From positions 1-33,803 of the forward strand of contig DASXOV010000129.1 of the NCBI GenBank assembly GCA_036494005.1: a stretch of 33,803 nt of DNA, in the 5' to 3' direction. Each line of letters begins with the position of its first letter. Within the stretch, counting starts at the first letter, position 1. Source of the DNA: GCA-003244245 sp036494005 (GTDB lineage Bacteria > Actinomycetota > Actinomycetes > Mycobacteriales > Pseudonocardiaceae). Both the position numbers and the translations under genes were made by a program. Below the pieces are notes generated by a model. That model was not told the origin of the DNA. It saw only the letters and a list, made by a program, of their open reading frames with translations, and searched no databases. This document shows, piece after piece, positions 1 through 6,834 of the stretch.

Positions 1-41
1 GGGACCGTTCGACCGCTCATTCCCACAGGGGACCGTTCGAC
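1..41 (+). repeat. 13-bp direct repeat upstream of the Cys-rich copper protein
   Basis: The sequence GGGACCGTTCGAC occurs at 1-13 and again at 29-41, a 28-bp centre-to-centre distance (near 2.7 helical turns). The second copy ends immediately before the ribosome binding site of the gene at 53. It may be an operator for a metal-responsive or stress regulator, but the left edge of the window cuts the context, so this is inference. Confidence 0.4.
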
Positions 42-52
42 GAGGAGACACC

Positions 53-454
53 ATGCTGCAGACCCGCGAATTGTTCGACAGCATCACCATTGGCACTGAC
101 ATCGACGGTGAACGCTGGAGTAACACGATCACCGCGCTCAGTAATTGCCAAGAAGCCGTCACCGCCTGCTCCGGTGCCATGCTTCTGGTGGGGGAGGACA
201 TGACCAGCGGGGTCCTGCGCGACCTGGACTCTGCCGATGTCATCCAGGCAACCGCCCGGGTACTCACCCGCGCCGCAGGCATGGACCTCAGCCTGCTCAG
301 CGCCCAACTCGAAGCATGCCTGCTGGCCTGCGAACGCAGCCACGAATACTGCCAGAGCCACGCCGAGCACCTACCGCACTGCCGAATCTGCGCGCAGAGC
401 ACCCAAGAGTGCGCAGACGCCTGCCGGGAGCTGCTGGCCTCCGTTCACCACTGA
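53..454 (+). CDS. Csp-like four-helix-bundle copper-binding protein
   Basis: 133-aa cytosolic-looking protein with no signal peptide. It has nine cysteines at 32, 39, 89, 93, 100, 110, 113, 120 and 124, mostly in Cx3C, Cx6C and CxxC spacing along amphipathic helices. That pattern is typical of the Csp / DUF326 four-helix bundles that store many Cu(I) ions on inward-facing thiolates. The ATG at 53 is preceded by GAGGAGA at 42-48, a good ribosome binding site. The first half (residues 40-88) is cysteine-free, so this copy would hold fewer coppers than a full Csp1/Csp3 (about 13 to 20 Cys). Alternative: a Cys-rich Zn or Fe-S protein of similar fold. Its downstream neighbour is convergent and unrelated. 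Confidence 0.75.
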   Translation: MLQTRELFDSITIGTDIDGERWSNTITALSNCQEAVTACSGAMLLVGEDMTSGVLRDLDSADVIQATARVLTRAAGMDLSLLSAQLEACLLACERSHEYCQSHAEHLPHCRICAQSTQECADACRELLASVHH

Positions 455-509
455 CAGCGCACCGCTCATCGACCGACGCCTACCGGCGATTCACCGGGAT
501 GGTCGTCGG

Positions 510-1481
510 CTAGTGGAAGCTGAACGGCGCGGGTGTGGGGGTGCGCCGCGCCGCCATGGACAGCGTCAGCAGCAGATCCTCGACGGTGATCGACTCCGCG
601 TCCCTGCGCACCCCGAGGCTTCGCCGGGACAGCTCGGCCGCCAGCTGGAACTGGTGATCGTCGCCGACCTCCCCGTGCTCGGGATCCCGGGGCACGAGCA
701 GTGGCGCCCGCCCGCTGCCCAGTGCCGCGAGGGCCGAACCCGTGCCCGCATGGCTCACCACGATGTCCGCCCCGGCCAGGGCAGCGGTGAGTTCGGCCGC
801 GGGCAGGAAGGGGGCCGGGCGGATCGGGAGATCGTCGACCGGGGTGTCGGCGGTCTGCCACAACACCGTCGGCTCCAGCCCGGTCGCCTGGTGCAGCGGG
901 CCGTGCGGCGCGACCAGGGGGACCAGCTGCTCGACCAGACGGCGGAACGGGAACTCGGTTGCGGCACCCAGGGTCACCACGACCCGGATCCGCTCAGTCG
1001 GCTCGTGCGCTGCCGCGACGGCTTCGTAGCCGTCCAGCACGCTGCCCGCAAAGTGCCACCGCCGGCTCTGCCAGTGCGGGTACTGAGTGTAGGTACGGAC
1101 TCCCGGTACCCGGTGCAGGATGCGCCCGGTGAGCGAGGGCCCGAGTACCCGTGTGGCACTCTCGACGTAGTGGCACTCGACCCCCCGGGCAGCCAGGTAC
1201 GGCAGGAAGCCCAGGGCGATACCAGAACCGGTCGACACCGCCCTGGTGAACTTCCGGCTGTTCATCAGGCGGCGGGCCGCCGGGACGCAGCGCAGGACGC
1301 CAGAGATGCTGCGCACTCCCACATACGGCACGAAATAAGCATCCCGCTCGGCGAGCATCGATGTGCTCTGCTCATTCTCGTGAGTGACCCACACCGTCTC
1401 GCCGTCCTCGGGGAAACGGCGCGACAGTTCATTGAGCTGCGTGAGATGCCCGCCCGTCGTGGCGAGCAGAAGCGTCGTCAT
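510..1481 (-). CDS. GT28-type glycosyltransferase (Alg14/Alg13-like single chain)
   Basis: 323 aa. The N-terminus LLLATTGGHLTQL (4-16) is the Gly-rich nucleotide-sugar transferase loop seen in MurG/Alg14/PssD-like proteins. The C-terminal half carries DIVVSHAGTGSALAAL (239-254), then PRDPEHGEVGDDHQ, matching the Glyco_tran_28_C (MurG/Alg13) UDP-sugar binding site, where SHAGTGS contacts the nucleotide. One chain therefore covers both Alg14-like and Alg13-like halves, as in some bacterial exopolysaccharide transferases. The ATG at 1481 is chosen because homology begins there; a longer open frame to 1580 has no matching residues. It lies 34 bp after the stop of the FemAB-like gene on the same strand, so the two are probably one operon. 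The acceptor is unknown; an envelope glycolipid or exopolysaccharide is likely. Confidence 0.75.
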   Translation of the reverse strand: MTTLLLATTGGHLTQLNELSRRFPEDGETVWVTHENEQSTSMLAERDAYFVPYVGVRSISGVLRCVPAARRLMNSRKFTRAVSTGSGIALGFLPYLAARGVECHYVESATRVLGPSLTGRILHRVPGVRTYTQYPHWQSRRWHFAGSVLDGYEAVAAAHEPTERIRVVVTLGAATEFPFRRLVEQLVPLVAPHGPLHQATGLEPTVLWQTADTPVDDLPIRPAPFLPAAELTAALAGADIVVSHAGTGSALAALGSGRAPLLVPRDPEHGEVGDDHQFQLAAELSRRSLGVRRDAESITVEDLLLTLSMAARRTPTPAPFSFH

Positions 1482-1515
1482 CGGGTGCCTGCCGAATGTG
1501 ACATCACGGTTCCCC

Positions 1516-2580
1516 CTAGCAGAAGTAGCGATAGAGCAGCGTGCCTGCGCGTTCGGTGACCTCGTTGGGAACCACCTCATCGGTCAGCAACCGGGTCAGT
1601 TCACCCAGCACGGCGCCGGTCGCGGGGCAGCTGCGGGCCCGTTCACCGCCGGCCCGCAGGGTCACGATGGTGCGTTCCTCGCTCGCCCACTTACGTTTGT
1701 ATGCCACCAGTCCGGGTTGGTCGAGATCGCTGCACCCCCAGTCGAGCAGGCGCAACCGGCGCTGCGCTCCCCAGCGGATGCCCGCCCAGAAGATCGCGTC
1801 ATTGGGCCGCAGGCCGAGGTACTCCGGACGGGAAGCGCCGAATTTGTAGTAGAGCGTGTCCCCCCAGACCAGGAACAGCGCACCGGCGATCAGCTCATCG
1901 CCCGCATGAGCGCTCAACGTCACCACCGCGCCGTCGCCGGAGAACGCCCGCCAGATCCGCTCGAAGAGCTCGAACGGCTGGGCGAGCAGCCGGTACTTGC
2001 GCTTACGCAACTGCACGTGCAGGTGATGGAATTCGCGTACCGCGTCCAGGCCGGTGCCGGCCTCGATCCGGATCTCGTTGCGCTGCGCGATCGCGATGTT
2101 GCGCCGGGCGTGTTTGCTCAGCCGGCCGTGCAACGTCTCGGTGTCCGCATCGAGCGCCGTGCCGTGCCACGCTGCCGAGCCGACCCGGTGCAGCTGCGGG
2201 TCGGAGGCGGGAACGGCGGTGTCGAAGCACCGCAGGGTGAACGGGGCGTGCGGCCCTACTACGCCGTCGCGCAGCACCGCCCAGTGCACGGCGTCGTCGA
2301 CCGGTGGATCGGCCCGGTCGCAGAACGGCAGGCTGACGTGCCGGTCGCCACGGATGTCGCTGATCGGCACCCAGGCCAGGCCCGCCACCGGTTCCCGCTC
2401 GTCCATCACGATCCGGCACCCGGGATCAAAGCCGTAGGTGCCGCACACTGCGTCGATCCAGGGTGGCGACGTGAACAGGCTGCCGCGCGGGCTGGAGGCG
2501 AGTTGCCGCCATCGCGGGTCGGTGCGCGGATCTGCGACGACGATGTCGTGGGCGTCGACGACTGTCGAGGACAGGTTCAC
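1516..2580 (-). CDS. FemAB/BioF2-like GNAT acyltransferase
   Basis: About 354 aa. The C-terminal half has the FemAB-like GNAT signature: LSKHARRNIAIAQR, a helical linker, then ALFLVWGDTLYYKFGAS, NDAIFWAGIRWG, LLDWGCSDL and GLVAYKRKW. Relatives are annotated as peptidoglycan-bridge (Fem) aminoacyl-transferases or CelD/BioF2-type acyltransferases in exopolysaccharide clusters. The GTG at 2580 is preferred because GGAAGGAG lies 11 bases before it; the ATG at 2601 overlaps that Shine-Dalgarno sequence and has none of its own. It is followed within 34 bp by the glycosyltransferase gene, suggesting joint modification of an envelope polymer. Donor (aminoacyl-tRNA or acyl-CoA) and acceptor cannot be read from sequence. 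Confidence 0.7.
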   Translation of the reverse strand: MNLSSTVVDAHDIVVADPRTDPRWRQLASSPRGSLFTSPPWIDAVCGTYGFDPGCRIVMDEREPVAGLAWVPISDIRGDRHVSLPFCDRADPPVDDAVHWAVLRDGVVGPHAPFTLRCFDTAVPASDPQLHRVGSAAWHGTALDADTETLHGRLSKHARRNIAIAQRNEIRIEAGTGLDAVREFHHLHVQLRKRKYRLLAQPFELFERIWRAFSGDGAVVTLSAHAGDELIAGALFLVWGDTLYYKFGASRPEYLGLRPNDAIFWAGIRWGAQRRLRLLDWGCSDLDQPGLVAYKRKWASEERTIVTLRAGGERARSCPATGAVLGELTRLLTDEVVPNEVTERAGTLLYRYFC

Positions 2581-2715
2581 AGCGGAGGTGGCTCCTTCCA
2601 TTCGAGGGGGCGGACTTGTCGACGGCGCGGAGTGAGCGCCAGACCGGAACTCGGCGACGGTGAGACTGGACGAATACCACCCATATAGGCGTAAGATTGA
2701 TACTTATAGTCACCC

Positions 2716-2750
2716 ATGTGGCGACAAACCTGCTTTTCCTGTCGCCATAT
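2716..2750. promoter_or_regulatory. Long inverted repeat in divergent intergenic region
   Basis: The non-coding stretch 2581-2912 lies between the minus-strand FemAB-like gene and the plus-strand small membrane protein and is clearly AT-richer than its surroundings. Inside it, ATGTGGCGACA (2716-2726) is repeated inverted as TGTCGCCATAT (2740-2750), with 13 bases between and one G-T mismatch. No T-run follows, so an operator is more likely than a terminator. The core CCTGTCGCCA recurs at 7717-7726 upstream of the histidine kinase gene. Possible -10 elements nearby are TATGGT (2879-2884) for the plus-strand gene and the TATA-rich 2690-2710 for the minus strand. Confidence 0.45.
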
Positions 2751-2912
2751 TGGTTATCAGTACCGCGCTGAGATCAAGTATACCTAACGGTGAGTGACAC
2801 GAATGGCTTATCTGTCCGGTATGAGTCGCGCGCTGCGGGCGGATGAACCTTCGCCGCGCGCGACCGGCCGGATGAGGCTATGGTCGGGCCTCCACCACAA
2901 CCAGGAGTTCCG

Positions 2913-3122
2913 ATGAGCACGTCCACCGCAATCGGACTCGGGATCCTTGCCTGGGTCCTGTTGGCGATTGTGCTGGCCTTCTCCCTCGGGTACATGATCC
3001 AACTGCGCGATCGGCAGCGCCCGTCCCGGACCCCGACGAAGGCGCGGTTGCGCTCCGTCGGGCGGCCCGGCACGGCGCCACCACAGGCCGGGAGCGGGTG
3101 GGACCTGCGCAACGGCACCTGA
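2913..3122 (+). CDS. Small single-pass membrane protein, unknown function
   Basis: 69 aa starting at ATG 2913, with AGGAG at 2903-2907 as ribosome binding site. Residues about 5-30 form one hydrophobic segment (ILAWVLLAIVLAFSLGYMI), followed by a basic stretch (RDRQRPSRTPTKARLR) and a Pro/Gly-rich tail. By the positive-inside rule, the tail would be cytoplasmic. I do not recognise the family. It runs towards the minus-strand response regulator at 3131-3859 and their ends are only 8 bp apart. Confidence 0.6.
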   Translation: MSTSTAIGLGILAWVLLAIVLAFSLGYMIQLRDRQRPSRTPTKARLRSVGRPGTAPPQAGSGWDLRNGT

Positions 3123-3130
3123 TCCGCGCC

Positions 3131-3859
3131 TCACTGTGAGGCGGGGCGGGGCCGGGGCACCAGGTCCGGGTCACCCACCGCCGAGGACGGTGGGCTGTCT
3201 CCGGGTCGAACCGATGGCCGCAGGCCTGCGCCGCGCGCGACCCGCACGGCCTCCAGCCTGCTGTGCACGCCCAGTTTGGTGAAGATGCTGCGCACATGGG
3301 TTCGCACGGTGTTGGGGGAGATGAGGGACTCGACGGCGATCTGGCCGACGGGCTTGCCGTCGATCATGCCGGACAGCACCTCGCGCTCGCGGTCGCTGAG
3401 CACGTCGAGCCGTTCGCTGCGATCACGGGCGTGCCGCACGTCGTCGCGCAGCTCACGCAGGACCGTACCCAGGTACCGGGGCGGGTAGCAGGCGTGTCCC
3501 TGGCGCACGGCGCGCAGGACCTCGACGAGGTGGTCGACCGAACTGTCCTTGGACACCCAGGCGGCGGCGCCTTCGCGGGCGGCCGCCACCGCATGGGAGG
3601 CGTCCTTGCTGTCGGTCAGCACCACGAGATGTGCCTGCGGTTCGGCACCGCCGAGAGTGCGCAACATCCGGCCGGTCTCGACGGCTATTCGTCCGACCTC
3701 AGTCGTGATCACGTCGGGACGTAGCATCCGGACGACGCCGGTCAGCTGGGGATCGTCGGTCGTGCAGGTCCCGACCACCCACATGTCGGTGACCGTGGAC
3801 AACCGGGCCGCCAGCGCGTCGGTCAGCATCCGGTGACTGTCGATGAGCAGGACCCGCAC
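3131..3859 (-). CDS. NarL/LuxR-type response regulator with Glu at the phosphorylation site
   Basis: About 242 aa: receiver domain (1-120), linker, then a LuxR helix-turn-helix (LSDREREVLSGMIDG through SPNTVRTHVRSIFTKLGV). The receiver keeps D7, T82 and K104, but the phospho-acceptor position is E54 (PDVITTE where relatives have PDVxLLD), and the second acidic-pocket residue is S8. Glu at this place can mimic phospho-Asp, so the protein may act independently of a kinase. The start is uncertain: GTG 3859 is where receiver homology begins, GTG 3886 is also in frame, and neither has a clear ribosome binding site. The 265 bp between it and the ATP-grasp gene contain an 11-bp repeat near 4018-4040 and no other gene I can support. 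It is a close paralogue of the pseudogene at 5654-6119. Confidence 0.8.
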   Translation of the reverse strand: MRVLLIDSHRMLTDALAARLSTVTDMWVVGTCTTDDPQLTGVVRMLRPDVITTEVGRIAVETGRMLRTLGGAEPQAHLVVLTDSKDASHAVAAAREGAAAWVSKDSSVDHLVEVLRAVRQGHACYPPRYLGTVLRELRDDVRHARDRSERLDVLSDREREVLSGMIDGKPVGQIAVESLISPNTVRTHVRSIFTKLGVHSRLEAVRVARGAGLRPSVRPGDSPPSSAVGDPDLVPRPRPASQ

Positions 3860-4124
3860 GAACGACAGATCATCGCCCGCCGGCACGTGATGTGGTGACG
3901 GGTCGGCGGTGGCTTCCTCGGTGGCCTCGTCGGACCCCACTAGCCGCACCAGATCACCGTGCACACCGATGCGCGACGAGCCCGAGCCGCACCCCCCACG
4001 GCTCGGGCTACGCCCCCGCGCACCGAGTGCGCACCGAGTGCGCTCCGGTGCCCTCCGGACGACCCACCTCCTGGACCCGCGCCTGTCCAGGCGGCGAAGA
4101 CCGGGTCGTTGATGTCCGGGCTGG

Positions 4125-5612
4125 TCACCCGTGGGCCGTTCCGGTCGTGACCTTCTGCCATGGCCGGCGCAGCCGTGGTACGAACCGGCGAACGTCGGGC
4201 TGAAGCTGGAGTGGCTGGTCCGGCTGGGGCTCTTGGGGCTGAGGTGCCTGCGCCGGCGGGGGTGGTGCGGCCGCCGGTGCGGCACGGCCTCGCCGGAAAC
4301 GAGGCGGCTTGCTGGATCCGGTGCCGGACCGGGAGCGGGCCAGGCCGCGGGTGATCGGAGTCACCGCCCGCCAGCCCGTCCGCAGGCACATCAGCCCGAA
4401 CGGACGCAGGTCGTCACGGGCGTACCAGGCCATCTCGTTGACCAGCCGCAGCGACATCACCCACCACAGCAGGTTGAGCTCACCGTTGCGGCGACACCCG
4501 AGCGCGGCGGCCGGATCCCGGTTCTCCACGAGTAGGCGCCTGCCGGTTCGCTGTGCGCCGGAGGAGATCGGCCGGCCGGTCAGGTCCAGGTGCGCCGCCA
4601 CCACCACATCGACACCCGCGTCGTCCTGGAACAGCCGGAACTGCTCACCCAGGCGCGGGTTGAAACCGAGCAGCTTGTACTGGCCGTCCCGGGGATCCCA
4701 CCGGTAGTCGAGCGCGACGATGCCCTGGAAGCCCAGCCTGCTCAGCAGCTCGGTGGCCTGTGCGTGCAGGTCCGGGTTCTCGACCCAGCGCCCCAGGCTG
4801 GTCCTGCCGTTCAGCGCGGGATAGCAGCGTTCCTTGAGCCCGACGAAACCCGGCTCGCAGCGGGAACCTGCGTCGCAGTAGCCGTAGAAGAAGTAGTCCT
4901 GGCTGGGACAACGGGGGACGAACTCCTGCAACATCAGGCCCGCGCCGGGCGCCGTCTCGCTGTCGTGGAAGGCGCGGGCCAGTTCGTCCCTGTTGTGCAG
5001 CATCGAGGGGTCCCGCGGTTGCGGCCGGCGGCCGGCGGATCGCCGGGAGGCGCCGGCGGGTGTACCAGGCATGGCGATCAGCGGGAAGCCCACCTCGGCG
5101 GCGAACTCGTCCGCCTCGGCGAGGGAACCCGGCCGGGCGGCCGCCAGGCACGGCACGCCGAGCTCACGACACAACTGGTACAGCGTGTACCGGTCGGCGA
5201 CCCGGCGCGGCAGATCACTGGGTGGATCCGAGAACCGGAACCATTGCCGCAGCTCGGCGCCGTGCTCCGCCAGGAAGATCGCGCCTGCGTCGTCGGTGGG
5301 GATCAGCACCGAAGGGCTTCCGATCCGCTCCGCCAGTGTGATCAGCCCCGTCAGCAACCGCTCGGCATCGTCGGCGGGCGCCCGCCAGAACCAGTGCCCG
5401 CTCAGGTAGCGCGAGCTGGCCGCGGGGCCCAGCGGTTCGTCGTGCACCCCGTAGACCGGTACGCCGAGGCGCCCCAGACTTCGAATCGCACCCAGCCCGC
5501 CGTGATGCATGCCGTTGCGATCCAGGGTGAGGACCACGGCCGGCGTCGTGGTGTCGATCGACACACCCCCCTGGCGGTTGACGGCGAGTGCAAGCCGATG
5601 TGCAGTCAACAT
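4125..5612 (-). CDS. ATP-grasp (carboxylate-amine ligase-like) protein with altered active site
   Basis: 495 aa. It has the layout of actinobacterial ATP-grasp carboxylate-amine ligases: an N-terminal Rossmann-like domain (VVLTLDRNGMHHGGLGAIRS; LIPTDDAGAIFLAEH), an ATP-grasp core, and a C-terminal region ending in LLGFNPRLGEQFRLF (314-328). Relatives bind ATP with a Lys in a VADK motif, a second Lys on the following strand, and an acidic residue before NPR. Here these positions are R141, M181 and G316. The C-terminal 60 residues are Pro/Gln-rich with an Arg-rich end. The start at ATG 5612 directly follows GGGAGGGG; TTG 5609 would be better spaced. With the FemAB-like and glycosyltransferase genes nearby, an amino-acid ligation role in envelope tailoring is plausible, but catalysis is doubtful. 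Confidence 0.65.
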   Translation of the reverse strand: MLTAHRLALAVNRQGGVSIDTTTPAVVLTLDRNGMHHGGLGAIRSLGRLGVPVYGVHDEPLGPAASSRYLSGHWFWRAPADDAERLLTGLITLAERIGSPSVLIPTDDAGAIFLAEHGAELRQWFRFSDPPSDLPRRVADRYTLYQLCRELGVPCLAAARPGSLAEADEFAAEVGFPLIAMPGTPAGASRRSAGRRPQPRDPSMLHNRDELARAFHDSETAPGAGLMLQEFVPRCPSQDYFFYGYCDAGSRCEPGFVGLKERCYPALNGRTSLGRWVENPDLHAQATELLSRLGFQGIVALDYRWDPRDGQYKLLGFNPRLGEQFRLFQDDAGVDVVVAAHLDLTGRPISSGAQRTGRRLLVENRDPAAALGCRRNGELNLLWWVMSLRLVNEMAWYARDDLRPFGLMCLRTGWRAVTPITRGLARSRSGTGSSKPPRFRRGRAAPAAAPPPPAQAPQPQEPQPDQPLQLQPDVRRFVPRLRRPWQKVTTGTAHG

Positions 5613-5653
5613 CCCCTCCCATGCGGATCGTGTTCGCCCTGGTGCCGGGCTAT

Positions 5654-6119
5654 TCAGTGGTGTTGCGGTGACTCAGATGACCCTTGCATCATCTGGTCGG
5701 CAGGTCTTCCCTCATCGGCGGTAGCCCGCCTACGTCGTGCGCGGGGGTCGTCGTCGTCCGCCGGCCCGATCCCGGTGCGGCGCGCCCTGCTCACCGCCTC
5801 CAGGCGGCTGTGCACGTTCAACTTGCTGAAGTCTTGTTGGTGTGGGTCCGCACGGTGTTCGGCGAATCCCCCAGTTCGTCGGCGATCTCCGCTGAGGTAC
5901 AGCCCTTGGCCAGGCCGATCAGCACGCCCCGCTCCGTGCGGTGAGTACGTCGAGCGGCCCTGCTCGGTGGCGTGCCCGGGCAACGTCCTTGCGCAGTTCC
6001 CGCCGGCTCGGCCCGAGCTGTTCGGGAGGGAAATACGCGTGCCCGACACTCGCACAGTGCACGACCTGGGCGAGCATGTCCACCGAGGATTCCGTCGACA
6101 CCCCATCCGTCGACACCCC
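5654..6119 (-). pseudogene. Frameshifted, N-terminally truncated NarL/LuxR response regulator
   Basis: Read on the minus strand, the region encodes a linker (SSVDMLAQVVHCASVGHAYF, then RRELRKDVARARHR), then DVLTAR, then in another frame RGVLIGLAKGCTSAEIADEL plus SPNTVRTHTNK, then in a third frame FSKLNVHSRLEAVSRAR. Each piece aligns with the paralogue at 3131-3859. The first frame break lies near 5934-5938 (one base missing before AGCGG), the second near 5831-5834 (one base missing in the codons after ACCAACAAG). The receiver domain is absent: upstream there is only a 15-bp tandem repeat (6091-6127) and then the end of the next regulator gene. Two separate 1-base losses plus loss of the whole receiver make sequencing error alone unlikely. 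Confidence 0.8.
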
Positions 6120-6127
6120 ATCCGTCG
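6091..6127. repeat. 15-bp tandem repeat, about 2.5 copies
   Basis: TCCGTCGACACCCCA occurs at 6091-6105 and 6106-6120, followed by a partial copy TCCGTCG at 6121-6127. It lies at the point where the receiver domain of the pseudogene should begin, so it marks, or resulted from, the deletion joint. Confidence 0.8.
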
Positions 6128-6147
6128 GCTCCGGCCCGTACGGCCGG

Positions 6148-6834
6148 TCATCGCCCGCCCCCTCCGGCGCACTCGTCCGTCGGTGGTATCCCGTCCAGAT
6201 CCATCCGATCGTGTTCCACCAGGTTGTAACGCACCGCGAGTGACGCGGCCTCGAGCCGGGAATGCACTCCCAGCTTGCTCAGAACCCCCTGGACGTGACT
6301 CCGAATTGTGGTGGCCGACACACCCAATCTGTCGGTCATCCCGCGCGTATCGAGTCCCTCGACGAGCAGCGCCAGGCATTCCCGTTCCCGGGTGGTCAGG
6401 TGCGTGGCCAAACGGCGGGCTTCAGTGATGAGGGGGCGCTGCCGGTGCTGCCGGGGAGCATCGATCACGATATCACCGGCGACGACCCGCTTGACTGCCT
6501 CGATCAGCGCATGGATACCCCATGTCTTGTGCACATAGCCGGTCGCTCCCATTTTGATGGCCCGCAGCATCGCGTCCGTATCCCGATCCGCGGTGAGTAC
6601 GAGCACCCGGGTGCCGGGATTGGCCGCCCTGACGTCGCCGATTGCGGCCACGCCGTCCCCGTCGGCGAAATGGCGATCCAGGAGGCACACTTCGGGGCGG
6701 TGGGTATGGACCGCCTCGATCGTTTCCTGCAGGCTCGCGGCCGCCGCGGGCACGCTGAACCCCTCGCTGAGCAGGATCGAGACCAATGATTCGACGAAGA
6801 TCGTGTGGTCGTCACCCAGGACGATGTTCGTCAT
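6148..6834 (-). CDS. NarL/LuxR-family response regulator
   Basis: 228 aa with a complete receiver: acidic pair D8/D9 (GDDH), phospho-acceptor D53 (CLLDRHF), T81 and K103. The C-terminal LuxR helix-turn-helix is LTTRERECLALLVEG through SATTIRSHVQGVLSKLGV. Its ATG (6832-6834) overlaps the TGA of the histidine kinase gene (6831-6833), so translation is coupled and the two form a cognate pair. It should bind DNA as a dimer after phosphorylation. Targets are unknown, but the ATP-grasp and FemAB-like genes downstream are candidates. The tail after the HTH (DGIPPTDECAGGGGR) is probably disordered. Confidence 0.9.
   Translation of the reverse strand: MTNIVLGDDHTIFVESLVSILLSEGFSVPAAAASLQETIEAVHTHRPEVCLLDRHFADGDGVAAIGDVRAANPGTRVLVLTADRDTDAMLRAIKMGATGYVHKTWGIHALIEAVKRVVAGDIVIDAPRQHRQRPLITEARRLATHLTTRERECLALLVEGLDTRGMTDRLGVSATTIRSHVQGVLSKLGVHSRLEAASLAVRYNLVEHDRMDLDGIPPTDECAGGGGR

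Noticed and set aside
237..1559. A 440-codon plus-strand frame spanning the copper protein and the glycosyltransferase
   Set aside because: Starts out of frame in the copper protein and runs antisense through the glycosyltransferase; Arg/Gly/Gln-rich with no domain.
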